Of a stretch of 64,000 bases of DNA, positions 45,067 through 57,700 are shown piece by piece. The stretch covers positions 14,864,044 through 14,928,043 of the forward strand of contig CP099839.1 of NCBI GenBank assembly GCA_030062745.1, written 5' to 3'. Every line of letters starts with the position of its first letter. Within the stretch, counting starts at the first letter, position 1. A program made the translations under genes and the position numbers. Below the pieces are notes generated by a model. It made no database searches and was not told where the DNA came from. It worked only from the letters and a program-made list of their open reading frames with translations. This DNA is from Capitulum mitella. Lineage: Eukaryota > Arthropoda > Thecostraca > Pollicipedomorpha > Pollicipedidae.

Positions 45067-45486
45067 TTTATGATAGTCTGTCTGGTAAATAACAATAAGA
45101 CACTGACAGAGTAGTTGCATAAAGAGACAATGCATATGTGTGACAAAGCTGATTAACTGCTGCTCAATTTATGGTAATCTTTACCAAATGTGCCACCACA
45201 GCCAGAGGTCAAGGTTCCCTGAAAGACTTCACTGACTGCTGAGAAGTGCAAGTGCTGGTACAACTATGCAATGGCTCATGATATCACAGAGGTCCAAGGA
45301 CAAGTCTTGTGAGTCCTCCTTTATCATTTGTCTGCATAATTAGGAAATGCCATGGTAGTTCTAGTGCCTGAGTTGGCCATGCCAATGCTCGTGATGTCAC
45401 AAAAGTTGTGGTCCTAAGTCCTGTGGGTCTGTTACAATCACTTATCTGCAAACCTAAGTGACACCATGGAGCTCAAAGTATGGGTT

Positions 45487-45862
45487 CCTGGGGCTGGCAA
45501 TCCTTTAGAAGCGCACGCCATAAACCAAGCACACTGGATGACACATATACGGCGCGCGTGGCAAAAGGAGACGTCAGCTGTTGCAAGAAACAACAACATT
45601 ATGCACTGGAGCTCCAGGTCGTGGATCACCTACTATTCGCTAACCTAACCTAACCTAACCTAACCTAACCTAACTTAACCTAACCTAACCTACTGTGTAA
45701 AACAAGAGCAAACAGTAGGTGATCTACGACCCTGGAGCTCCAGTGCATAATGATGTTGTTTCTTGCAACAGCTGACGTCTCCTTTTGCCACGCGCGCCGT
45801 ATATGTGTCATCCAGTGTGCTTGGTTTATGGTGTGCGCTTCTAAAGGATTGCCCCTGGGGCT
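45487..45862. mobile_element. Foldback element with telomere-repeat core, copy 2
   Basis: The structure matches the copy at 16.9 kb: inverted arms of about 150 bp beginning GGCAATCCTTTAGAAGCGCA, a core of about a dozen CCTAA units at about 45,641-45,692, and the complementary arm. The element spans 45,496-45,853 and is flanked by the 9 bp direct repeat CCTGGGGCT. Further flanks are unrelated to those of copy 1. The arms differ from each other at only a few positions. Confidence 0.9.
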
Positions 45863-46559
45863 TCCAAAATCATTTCTCTGCTAAGCTTAGTGATGGAATG
45901 GTAGCTGTACTCATTAAATCATACTCCTACAGTGTAGTGACAACATGGAAGTTGTAGTATGGGTTCTGGGATTACTGATATAATTTATCACTAGAGTATC
46001 CCATAATTTTACACTAACTTGCATTTTAAATAAAATGACATCACTACTACCTTATCACTAATGCAGACAAATAACATCATCAGAAGCACACAACTTGTCA
46101 TACAATTTCTGGAATGTCCTAAGAACCATGCCAGCATTTGCCCTTCACAGTGTAGCCTTTTGAAAAATGTTGACTTTTGACTGTGGTGGTGCACTTGGTA
46201 AAGACTACCCAACTTACACCCACATGCATTATTTTTATTTAAATCGAAATTTACATTTGTATTTGGACATAAGTTGGGTCCCACTTGTACTGGGATGTAA
46301 GATGTAAGCCCAATTACATAAATCCAAATATGTTGTGTCAATAAAAGAAAACAAATGTAATATGGCACACATGAGAGCAAATCATAACTCGAACAAAACT
46401 TCGGTACATTTTAAAAGTGATGGGAAAGGAATGCACTCACAAACACGGGAACTAGTCCTTAATCGAAGCTAGGCAAGGAGAATCCATACGTCTAGATTTT
46501 TTTGCAGTAAGGAAAACGGCAGTTATGGTAGTGCAACAAATATTTAGCATGCCCGTTTC

Positions 46560-47060
46560 TAAGAAGTACTGAGTATCGCACTCCTTCCTAACTATTCCCA
46601 ACAGCTCACCAATCCTCAATACAATCCCACCCGCGCTGAAACGCGTGGAGATGCGTGTACACACAAACCAATGCCAAGAAACTTGTGTACTGAAAGATAC
46701 CTGTATACTAAAATATCTTACTGCCAAACAAAGTTTTTTGGATTGGTTGAGTGGCTACTAGACGCCATTTTACTATAATATGTCGACAAATGCTGCGCGC
46801 CGGCTTGGCGCTCACTTTTCCGGCGCGTGCACAACGTTCTGTTCATGTGGACTGATTGGCTGCGGTGTCGTATTCGATAGTCAGTATTACTGTTTTAAAT
46901 GCCAAAGAAAGGCTGAATTGCTTTATTTGGGCGTTTCAGTTACCCTACACAGGTTTACGAACACTGCAGGGTGTGCTGTTTGACAAATAATGATTTCATA
47001 CAACCACCTGAACAACATGAACGGTCGGAGGGAAAGGTACGCCGCGTGTACGACGTGTGG
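46560..47060. promoter_or_regulatory. Candidate two-way promoter for PPM1H and HNRNPM
   Basis: A CpG-rich stretch (CGCTGAAACGCGTGGAGATG, GCGCGCCGGCTTGGCGC) lies in CpG-poor DNA. It ends at the predicted first coding exon of the HNRNPM-type gene and faces the PPM1H start exon, which requires an upstream 5' exon. The promoter role is inferred. Confidence 0.45.
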
Positions 47061-50000
47061 ATAGTTATCGAAATTGGTTATGCCATTAGACTTTCAGTAA
47101 TGGTTGTTTATTTTAGTCAGTCGTTTCTGATGTATTGTAAGTTAAGTTAACGGTGGAGAAGTACAGTAGAAAATTTTCCAAATCATAATTACATTGTAAC
47201 TAGCTGTCAGCCACTGCAGGGTCGTTGCACCAAACTTGGTATGAGCATCCATCCATGGTATCTATGTGTGAATATTGTATTATAGATCATAACCACTCTA
47301 GAAACATGATGTCTCCATCAAAGCAGTCATTGCTGAAACAAACTTCATGTGATGCCTACAGTTACAGTTCTGATCCATTTACTGTGCTTATGGTAACATA
47401 AATTTTCTAGGCATAGGCTTCCCACTTCTCATAACTCCAGAAATCCACATAATTACCAAAGTTTATGGGTATCAGAGGTGCACAATAAAAAATGGGCAAA
47501 TTGCAGGCATTTAATGCCTCACCACCAACACCACTACCTCAAAATAATCTCTTGAAATGATTCATCTACCCACTGCCTCAACAAGTAGCATGAGCTCAAA
47601 GCATGGAGGATCTCCCTGAGGTGGATCAACACCAACTTTTAAGCTTTAATGGTTGGTAAAAGTGCCATGAAATATGATATCACTGAAAGACCTATCAAAA
47701 TGTGGCAGTCTCCAACCTCCAAGTGGGCTGAGGCTACTGGAATGGGATGTGGAGGTGGATTGGGACTGAATAAGGATAGACTTGAGTGCCTGGGAGGGAA
47801 CAGGGACAGACAAGGAAAACTGGGAGTGTAAAAATATGGAAGGAGTGGATGAGGTTAGGAGAGAGATGAGGACAAACAGGAACAGGCATGGAAGGGTATT
47901 AGGACATGGCAGAAAGGGACCAAGCTTAGAAAGAGAAGGAAGGGAATGAGGATGGGATAGGAACAAGTAAGGGGGATGGAGCTATCAGTTAGTGTTTGAA
48001 TGTTTGAATGAGCCAAATCATGAGTGTTTGAATGTTTGAATGAGCCAAATCATGCAGTTGGTTCTTGAAATAAACATGGCCAGGGTGTTAAAGGCCCCCC
48101 ATTTTGTTAAAGGTGATGAAAGACCCTAGTCAGTGCCAGGTTAACAGTCCCATCCAATACCCCATCATTGCACCAGTCCCATTCCAGTTTCTGTTTGGTT
48201 CTATCCCATGATTCTTGTTCCCCTTTCTGCCTCCCCCCTCCCGGTCCCATCCCACAGAGGAACTATATGGAATAGGACCGAGGATAAGGGACTGTAACAG
48301 GACAGGAACAAGGAGTAGATTGGGATGTGACTGGTTGGGGGAGAGGCAGAAAGGGCGGAAACAAGGGTCGTGGGATAGAAGAAAATAGGGACTGAAACAG
48401 GACTGGCACTATGATGATATATTGCACAGGACCATTATCCTGGCATTGACTGGAACATTTTGGTATTTCATTACCATCTGCAGACTGGGGGTCTTTAACA
48501 CCCTGGCCCTGTTTATCTTGAGAATGACACAATTTGGCTCATTCAAACAGCAATGAAGCACAACATCCCTATTACCTGTCCCTGGCCCATTCCTGTTTCC
48601 TTGTTTGTCTCTTTCCAAGCCCAGGCCCTTTTCATCATTATGTCCTGATACTCTGTCATGCCCATTTCATTAGTCCTCATCAATCTCCTAACCTCATCCA
48701 GTTCTTCCATATCTCTGTACTGTCCTAGTTTTCCTTGTCTGCCCCTGTTCCCTCCCAAAGATTGTAAAAGATCTTATGGCATAGGCAGTCATAAGGTAAT
48801 AATACCTAACTTGACCTAATCTAACCTAAGTATGGGAAACTAATCAATACACCTACAGCAAACTGATGACTGTGCTTACAATGAACCATCTTTTGTGCCT
48901 ATGGCAAACTGATTACTATGTCTAATGCAAACTGACTTGCCAGTTTGGTCTTGTGGCCTTATAACCTGTAAGCCTCTGTCCTGTACAACCTTTGTTCTGA
49001 ACAATCTTTTACCCAGATACCCAACAATGGCATCACCAAACTGTGGAGAAAATTGATTTCACTAGACCTATTGAACTTGTACTTTGACTTCTGTGACCTC
49101 ACAAGCATTTGGGTAGCCATACCAGCATTTGTGTGTATGTTGTAGAGGCTTCTTAGGAATGTTGGCTTCTGGTTGGGGAGGTATGCATAATAATGACTAC
49201 TGAATTTTGTCATGTTTGTTCAGCCATATCCAGTATGCCATATCTCTCATCACTGGACAGCTGGGAACTGGCACATGGTCTATTAGTAGAAGCTTTAACA
49301 CTGTTTGAATGATGTTTCTTAAAGTCTTTGATATTTTTACTTTTTTCATGCTGCCTTTTTACCTACTTTGCTTTTTAACATCATTTCTGTCTTCATGAAG
49401 GAAAAACTGAAATGTTGCTTCAGTGTGATATAGCTAATATTGATGTTAGAAAAAATTACGTTTCAATTCCAGGTTTGAGAATTGGTTTCATTGAACATTC
49501 CTGAATACAAAATTTGCAAAGTGACAACTGGCATGGCAGGAAAAGGTCCAGAAATTGCAGCATTCCATTGCACATGTTTCTTATCTCTAGAATTTCTTGC
49601 AAATGTACATGGTTGCATATCTATTTATTATAAGCTGGAAGTTGTCATGTGTTTGACTGTCATTTACTGTAGCTCCTTCTTCCATATTTTCATTTTCAAT
49701 TCTGGTGCATTATTTGGAGGAGGTGGCATATATCTCATTTTTGACATGCAACATTTCAGAGTAAATAGTTACCAGTTAATTTTGTGAACAGAAGCATCAG
49801 TTTTCCAGCACTCTACCAGCCGGAAATTTATTCCCATTTATGTCATCTCCATTTGGATTTTAGATATTTATTATGTCAGTATTTCACATGAAATTAGTGA
49901 ATATGAATTTTTTCAGTAATTCAAGTGTTGGGATGGCAAGTCACTAACCACATAAGCTTTAATGTGTGTGTAGATAGTGTCAGACAAAATTACTCCGAAA

Positions 50001-53000
50001 ATGTCCTTTCTTGATTTGTTACTTTTCCAAAATATTCCACTGATCTTGGATGGTTCAGCATGTAATTGAGTCCTGCAGAACGTGCTTGGCTCATCATTCA
50101 GAGGTTGTCCGCACTCCAGCACTCTACCAGCCGGAAATTTATTCCCATTTATGTCATCTCCATTTGGATTTTAGATATTTATTATGTCAGTATTTCACAT
50201 GAAATTAGTGAATATGAATTTTTTCAGTACTTCAAGTGTTGGGATGGCAAGTCACTAACCACATAAGCTTTAATGTGTGTGTAGATAGTGTCAGACAAAA
50301 TTACTCCGAAAATGTCCTTTCTTGATTTGTTACTTTTCCAAAATATTCCACTGATCTTGGATGGTTCAGCATGTAATTGAGTCCTGCAGAACGTGCTTGG
50401 CTCATCATTCAGAGGTTGTCCGTGAGGTGCGACTTCTGATCTGCGGTGTTTGCCTGCCTCGGTTTGCAGGTCGCCGGTGCGCGGTGACCGGGACATCGAC
50501 CAGGGCGGCCGGCTGCGCAGCGGCGAACGAGACCGGCCGCCGCGCCGCTTCCCCGGCGACAGGGACCGCGACCGGCCGGGACCGCCGGGACGGGACCGGC
50601 CCGGCGGCGGCGCCCCCGGCAGGTGCGCCCAACCCTCGTCACGCTCCCCCGGCGCCCATCTCGGGCCTCTTACGCACTTCGGTGCCTCGACCCGTCAGGG
50701 CTGGATAGTTGTTGCCTGGCTGTGACGTAATGAAAAAATGAAGACCTGTCTTCTTAACTTTAAGTCTTAGATGTGTTTAATAATAGTTCTGCGCCGTTTG
50801 TTTTCTGCTATAGCAATGACCATTGCTTCCTTCGCTTCTGCAGGCGCAATCGCCCGGAACGCCGCCTTTATGTTTCAAACATTCCGTTTGACTTCCGGTG
50901 GCAGGAGCTCAAGGATCTCTTCCGCCACGAGGGTAAGTCGAGCTGAACTCCGGATTGTTTGGGACCTGTGTGGCCGGATGCGATGCGGAAGGCGTTCATA
51001 AAAGCGCGAGTTTATCTTATCCCAGCTCTACTCGTATTGTTAAACAATGCAACATTGACGTTTGAATTTCGCGTAGTTCAATTCGGCGTTTGTCAAAGTG
51101 CACCGATTGTTTGTTGTTAACACTGCGATAAGGGGAAAGTCGCAGATTAGCTCGATCTGGACCGGCGTTCGCCGCAACGGAGCCCCTCTGATTGGATGCT
51201 GGCGGCCGTCTGTGCCGCAGTCGGCGAGGTCTCCTTCGTCGAGCTGTTCACCGATGATACAGGCAAGTCCCGCGGCTGCGGCATCATCGAGTTCGACTCC
51301 AACGAGCTGGTGGACCTCGCCCTGGAGAAGATGCACCGCTACGACCTGAACGGGCGCAAAATCGTCGTCAAGGAGGTGAGCACGGCGGTGGTTGGCCGTG
51401 TGACATGCTTCCCTAGGCTGCCTTCTGGCGTCTTTGAAGGTTTGCAGCACACAGAACAAGAGCATGCTGCAATTGGGCAGCAAACCGGGTAGTGGATGAG
51501 CCAGAAATCCGCTCCGACGTGGTAGCTGGTCGCAGAGGTGCGAGAGCCATGGGGCCAGGGGGCTTCAGCCCCCCCCCCCGCAACTGTTTCGAAGGTTAAC
51601 ATTGACCCTATGGACGTTATCTGGAAAGAATTGACCCGAAATGCTTCTCGGCCACCCCAGCTGAAGAGGAGCTGCCATGCCCCTGGCTGGCCGAACTGAC
51701 GTTGCGCCGCCCCGAACGAACTAACCGAACTTACCCGTGTTCGCGTCCCCGGTCTTGTGTTTGAGGGCCGGCGTGGCCGCGTTCGTCGTCTGTGGTCGGA
51801 CCCTGCCGCTGGTCCGGTCACGCTCCGGCCCGGCCGTGTTCGTGGTCTGTGGTCGGACCCTGCCGCTGGCCCGGTCACGCCCCGGCCCAGCCGTGACGAG
51901 CCCCGCTGTCCGGCCGCCGGCAGGACTTCGGCGTGGAGCGCGACCGGTACGGCCGGATCGTGCGCGACGGCGTGCCGCACGGCGACCTGGGCGGCGGCGG
52001 CGGCGGCGGCGGTGGCCCGCCGCGCGGCGACATGCCGGGCCGCGACGGCCGGCGGGGCGGCTTCCTGGGCGAGTCGGGCGGCCCGTCCGGACCGTCCGTG
52101 CCGCCCGAGGCCAAGTACACCAACACGTACGGCCTGAACGTCAGCTTCCTGGAGAGCCTCGGCATCGAGGGGCCGCTCGTCAACCGCGTCTTCGTGGCCA
52201 ACGTTAGTAGGGGCTTCTGTTCTGCCCGATTGTCTGCCAGTTGACATCAGATTTCGTTCTGTGACTGCATTGTCTGACTGCGCTGCGTGTAGTTTGTGAC
52301 ATGTTTAAACGTTATCTGTTATCTCATCCATATTGGATGCCTATAGATGGATAGTTCGAATTACTGTTTTCCCCATTTTCAGCGCTTGATACGTAGCATT
52401 GTTTGATTCATGCGATGCTATGGAAGGGTGAGCTGTCCGTGTTTCAGGCATTCACAACATCATCTGATATGGCATGACGTTTGATTTCAGCTGATATACA
52501 AGGTGGACGAAAAACAACTGAAGGAGGTGTTTAGTCTGGCGGGCAAGGTGGTCTCGGTTTCCATTAACAAGGACCGTGAGGGCAACAGCAAAGGGCACGG
52601 TGTTGTCGAATTTGAGCACCCAGTTGAGGCAGTCCAGGCCATCTCCATGCTGAACAATCAGATGTACATGGACAGAGTCATCAGGTGAGATACAATTGGC
52701 ATAGGCGCGATATGACCACTTTGCCGACGTGCTCCTAAAGCCCAGATTACTGGGATGCTGTGGTCATGGTTTATGGCCGATTTGTTTCCAACATTATCAT
52801 TAATGGTTTAGTGTTGTTAACTGGATTTTTCTCTGTTTTCTCACTACTTTTCACCAACAATCATCTGTTGCTGGATGCCTGTCCAAATAAACTCATTTGC
52901 CGTCTTGCCGAGATGAACATACTAGAGCAGCACTAATCTTTTAGTGTTCATAGTTCGATTTTAGGTTACGTTTGCCTTAACTTGTATAATGCGTTCTTAT

Positions 53001-56000
53001 TACTGAAGCGTAGTGCCTGACCACACACCTTTATAATACAAAAACATGTTTTATGCCATGGAAAATCCTTTGGGTTGGTATTCCCGAGAACTCCCTAGGA
53101 TGTGATGGAGCCGTTCGTCAGCCTCCCGCCGACTGCTGTTGGTGTTTGCCGCGGTCGGCCGCTGTGCTCTGCCGCTGCGTTGTGCTCTGCCGCTGCGTTC
53201 TCTGCCGCTCTGCTCTCTGCCGCTGCGCTATGCGCCGCCGGCCAGTCTGACGCCGTCCTCCGGGTTTCAGCGTCCGCATGGACCGCGTGACGGACCGTAA
53301 GGAGCGCGACTCGGGCCCGACCCTGCCGCCAGGTCTGCAGGGCCTCGGTCTCGGCCTGGGCGCCAACGGCAAACCGCTCTCCGACGTGGCCTCCAAGCTC
53401 GGTAGGTTCCCCGAGTCCCGCCTGCATGACCTCTCGACCAGGGCGGCCACCACGCGACAGCGTACCCGTGCGGCAGCACCATTTTCTGCTTTAGAATACG
53501 AGAGAGAACGTGCGTGAGAAAAAAACTGCGGTCGTTATGATGTTCTCGCCTCCGGATTTAACTTGTTAAGATATAGTTGGAATCGGACATCCTTCCCAGT
53601 AGGCTAGTTTCTGTAGTGTTAGTAGCTTGGAATGCTTGTCTGTAAGCGAGATGACACACTCGCGCTGATGTTGCGCTGAGTCCGTCGTCTCGTCGTGGCA
53701 TTCCGGCGCAGTTGGGGGCGGGTGGCCCGGTCCGTGTTGTCTGCGCTCTTGCTGACGGCCGCCTCTCCTCGGCAGCCGAGTCGGCGGCGGCGTCCGCGCC
53801 GGCTCCGGCGCCGGCCGCCGGCGTGACGGCCGCCCAGCTCGGCGGCCTCGGCGGCCTGACCGCCAACCTGGCGGCCGCCAACGGCGCCTCGGCGCTCGGT
53901 CTGATGGGCGCCGCGCCTGGAGCGGCGCCGGCAGGTCAGTGGACGCCCGGCGCCCGCGGCCGCGGCCGAGCACCCGTCCGCCGTCCCGACACCGCCGGGT
54001 GACCGCGGTGTTCTCGGTGTGCTGGCGTCAGTCGTGTGCGAGGCGTGCGCCTGTTGGATGGGGGACGTGTCGGTGTTGGTGTGTCGCCGAGCGCGACCGG
54101 TGTGGCATTCCGCGCAAAAAACCGCACCTCCGTCAAATTCAAGTCAAGGAGAAGGTAGCGTCATTGGGTGCTGAATTGGGCGTGCAGTCAAACCGTGGCC
54201 GGTACTTGCAGGTGGGCCGGACCGCTTTATAGCGACCGGTGCTTTATGTGCAGTATCCTGCGTATTCTGCCCAGATATGGCATCCGTCCGTCCCCGAGCC
54301 GTTCTCGCCCTTCGGGGCGGGGCTGGTGGTGATAATGTCGGTCTTGGTACCTAATCGTTGTTGACGGTGGCCCTCGCGGCAGGCGTGGTACCCGGCCCCT
54401 GTGTGCGACATGTGTCAGATACGGTGCTCTGTGCCTGTGTAACGCAGATACGGTACTCGGCGCCGCTGGACGTGGTAGCCGGCTCCGGTGTGTGACGCTG
54501 CCCTCTCGGCAGGGTTCCCGGTGGGCGTACCGGGCGTGGGCGCGGCCGGTGCCGGGGTCGGCCTGGGCGGCCTGCCCGGGCTGGGCGCCGCCGCCGGTCT
54601 CTCGCAGCTGGGCGGCACTGCTGGCCTCGGTCAGCTGTCGTCGCCGGCGCTGGGCCAGCTGGGCGGCGGGCTGGCCGGCCAGGCGGGCGGTTTCGGCGGT
54701 ATGGCCGGCCTGGGCGGCGGTGACGAGCTGCGCCTGGGCGGCCGCGGCGGCGGCATGGACCAGGGACGGCCCGGCGTCGAGCCCGGCCGGCCCGGCCGCG
54801 CGCCGTACGGAGGTGCCGGCGGCGGCGGCGGCGGCGGCGGCGGGGGTTACGGATCGGCGATGAACGCCGGCAACGACTTTGGCGGCTCGGCCAGGAACTT
54901 CTCCGACTCGATCATCGTCAGCAACGTGAGTGTGGAGCCGGCCTCGGCCGCTGTCGTGCTGCGGTCTGATCCAGCCGGGACTCGGTAGCCCACCATGCAT
55001 GGGTGGTTCAGCGACGGAACACCAGGTGGCTTTTCACAGCTCTGGTCTCGTCGTCCACAGTCGCCAGTTGTGTCGGAAATCTGAAGCTGTTTGAACAGAC
55101 TTCCGTGGTGGTATTATCTCGGTTTCTCCGGAGAAGTTAGGATGGTAGGAGGAATTCCACTTCCCTGAACAAAGTATTCGTCACAGATTATGGTGGCCAT
55201 ACATCCCAAATCTGAGTTGCACAGATGGCGCAAACCCGTGGAGTTTTGGAGACATGTATTAAAGGAATCCGGTGCCGTCCTATATATTATCCACGCCACA
55301 TCGGGTCGAGTCGTAGTTCGTGGAAAACGGCTCGAATGGATTGCGTCACGGCGTGGAGAGGTTGACTTTCGCTATGCTGCGATTTTACATAAAGACTGAG
55401 GCTGGGTCCACAGTGGCTGCGGCTGGCGGCGGTGCAGCAGAGATGTCCTCAAATGAACAAACTCCTGACGTTCTCCGGATAAACGCGTCGGGTGTACCAG
55501 TCTTGCCGTCCCTGCAGGACATAATGGTGTATTTCATCAGATGCATGTTCCGCAATGTGTGACCACGGAGATTATAGCGTTTGTGGTGGATGTCTGCTAG
55601 CAAAACATCCCATCTTCCGCTTCAGATGATTTCCTCTCGCTTTCTTTAAAGCGTTTGATAATTAGAATGGTCTGAAAGTTATTTGATGCACTTCTTTAGC
55701 TTGTTTCTCTGGCAAGAGAAGTGTCCCACAGTTCTGGGTCATAACTTAAACGCGATGAGTAAGCTGTTGGCTGCGACCTCTCAAAATACACATGCGACAC
55801 ATGGAAAGGTTTTCGCCATCCGAGGTCACAGTGGGGTATAAGTGCTGAAGTATGAGGCTGGATGATAGTGTTTTGGACCTCAACGTCGTCTGCTGTTCTT
55901 AGACCATTTCACTACCGGAAGAATGTTGGCGGCTGCCTCTGCCGTCAGTACTAACCAGGTTGTGCACAGTGGACTATCCTGCCGGTGCCGCCGACGCGTT

Positions 56001-56322
56001 CCCCAGGTACGCCGCTGCCGGCAGGGCACCTGTTCACCAGCTCCTGCCGAGGACGGGCGGCTCTCAGACCGCGGGGCCTCTGGCACGCGCGCCGCCCGCT
56101 GACGGTACCGTCTGTGTGTCTTTTCAACAGCTGGACGCCGGCTTCACGTGGCAGATGCTGCGCGACCATTTCCGCGACGTCGGCGAGGTGCGCTACGCCG
56201 ACATGAAGGGTAAGGGCGTGGGCGTGGTGCGCTTCTCCAGTCCGCTGGAAGCGCAGCGCGCCATCAGCCTGATGGACGGCTCGCGCTGCGACGGCCGTGT
56301 GCTGGACGTCCGCTCCTACTGA
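47017..56322 (+). CDS. HNRNPM: hnRNP M / rumpelstiltskin-type RNA-binding protein
   Basis: This nuclear RNA-binding protein has three RRMs; relatives are vertebrate HNRNPM/MYEF2 and fly rumpelstiltskin, which act in splicing and mRNA localisation. Ten exons join in phase to 594 residues: 47017-47036 (inferred), 50470-50622, 50844-50932, 51221-51375, 51924-52202, 52491-52684, 53271-53401, 53776-53934, 54513-54925 and 56131-56322. The N-terminus is Arg/Gly/Asp-rich. RRM1 (about 63-140) has LYVSNIPFDFRWQELKDLF and GKSRGCGIIEF. RRM2 (about 228-297) has VFVAN, then LIYKVDEKQLKEVF and KGHGVVEFE. A Gly/Ala/Leu-rich linker with two glycine runs replaces the MERMG-type repeats of vertebrates. RRM3 (about 525-594) has IIVSN, LDAGFTWQMLRDHF and GVGVVRF. 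Exon 1 (coding MNGRRER) rests on a matching donor and phase only. A 35 bp alternative exon near 55,970 is possible. Confidence 0.9.
47600..48250 (-). repeat. Unnamed interspersed repeat, copy C (reverse)
   Basis: The reverse complement matches 15,690-16,345, including the blocks around CAAATCATGCAGTTGG and ATGGAGCTATCAGTTAG. It lies head-to-head with copy B, so the pair forms a ~1.1 kb imperfect inverted repeat inside the first intron of the HNRNPM-type gene. A 31 bp TGTTTGAATG-based duplication occurs inside at 47,995-48,050. Confidence 0.7.
48250..48770 (+). repeat. Unnamed interspersed repeat, copy B
   Basis: It is homologous to the first ~500 bp of copy A (TGGAATAGGACCGAGGATAA, GACTGAAACAGGACTGGCAC, GTTTATCT-GAGAA, TTGGCTCATTCAAACAGCAA) in the same orientation, with small indels. 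Confidence 0.75.
49806..50421. repeat. 311 bp tandem duplication in HNRNPM intron 1
   Basis: CAGCACTCTACCAGCCGGAA through CAGAGGTTGTCC occurs twice at 311 bp spacing. I could find essentially one base difference (CAGTAATT against CAGTACTT), so it is very recent or an assembly artefact. It ends about 50 bp before the exon 2 acceptor. Confidence 0.95.
51760..51900. repeat. 60 bp direct repeat upstream of HNRNPM exon 5
   Basis: Two copies of a unit with GTCTGTGGTCGGACCCTGCC and GGTCCGGTCACG lie 60 bp apart, ending about 25 bp before the exon 5 start at 51,924. Confidence 0.85.
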
Positions 56323-57700
56323 TCGCCAGCTCCGTCTGGTGGGCCGCTGAGTCGGCCGCTCCTGCGCGGCCGCGCCGTCGGCCGGCGCTCCGCTAGGCTG
56401 CCTGCCGATCCTCCTGGACGACGTCGCAGGCCGAACGGGTGTGCGGTGCTGAGCGTCGTCTGTCCGGACTGTTGCTGCTCCCTGGACCGGTTGCAGGCGT
56501 CGCTGGTCGCGGCGTCTCCCGTCTCCTCTGGTCTGGACGTCAGGACGTATGGGCGGTGTACGTAGGGGTCCGGCCGGCGGCAGACGGCTCCGGCGTCTCG
56601 GCCGAGGCTCGCGGGATTCGGGCGGCCGTCCGCGCCGCGCCGGCCGCCGCCGGGTCGGGGCGTTCGTCGAAGCGACGCGGCACAGGGCACTGAGGGCATC
56701 TCGGAGAGCGCCGATCAGCGCTGCGGCGTCGGACGTGAGAACTGCAGGCGGCCGCCGCGCGTTTCGGCCGGCCTGAGTTGGCCCGGAATTGGTGCGTTCA
56801 TTCATCGCTGTCTAGCTTGTTCATTTAGTGGTGCGCCATCGGAATACACAGCTGTCTCGGCCTCCACGCTTGTGGTTTTGTGCGGGTTTGTCGCCTGAGC
56901 AGCGGGCACGAGCGGACGAAGTGGAATCCTGGACAGTGCGGACCGCGTGCGACCGGCACCGGGCGGGTCTGAACAACTCTGATCCGACTCCCGGTTCGTG
57001 CATGTCAGCTGACGGGCTGCGGCGCGAAGTCGTAGAGGCGCGACCTCCGGGGTTTCCGTCGCCTCTGCACCCTGATATCCGTGGGGTGTTGTGGAAATAT
57101 CGAGTGTCGCTTGGCCACCGTTCTGCAGCGACTGTTTCAGGAGCTGGTCACGGTCAGGCAGCGTGCTGCCGGCGTTTAAGTCATAAATTTATCTGTCGGA
57201 TTTGGTGAGACCGTCGCGTTTGAAGACCATCGGAGCAGAGACCGGCGCTTCAGTTGCGTCAAGTGCTGCGGAAAGCATTGTATTCGAAGACGGACTGGCG
57301 GCCCGAATTGGACCTCGTTCTTCAAAGAGATAGAAAGATCGGTTTGACGAAAGAGTGATTCTTGTCAGCTGACACTGAGGTGATTATCCGCAACTCCAGC
57401 GTTTCAGCACCACCAAATAACTACATCGTCGCAGGATTGCAGCGTTTGTGCCGGACAGCGCATCTGCCGGCGATGTGAGGCCGACCCTGGGTACATTCGT
57501 TGCGTCTGACGTGGACGTCTAACGTGAATGTCGGGCTGCGCCGCGCCGCTGTGCAGAGGGTAAAATGGGCCGGAACTACAATCGGCCACGGCCGAACTGC
57601 AACTTTCCGCCGGTCATGTGCAACCGATGCGTCTGCCAGACACCGGTTGCGTGGCGGCGACGCTTGGCCACAGAGTAATCGGAGAAGGGTGCGCGGTCGC
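56323..57700. other. Downstream of the HNRNPM-type gene, no gene recognised
   Basis: This is GC-rich sequence with several short open frames in all directions and no family resemblance. The 3' UTR of the RNA-binding protein gene must begin here, but no AATAAA signal is evident. Confidence 0.4.

Noticed and set aside
55951..56805. 284-codon minus-strand frame
   Set aside because: It is antisense to the last exon and 3' region of the HNRNPM-type gene in GC-rich DNA where stops are rare.
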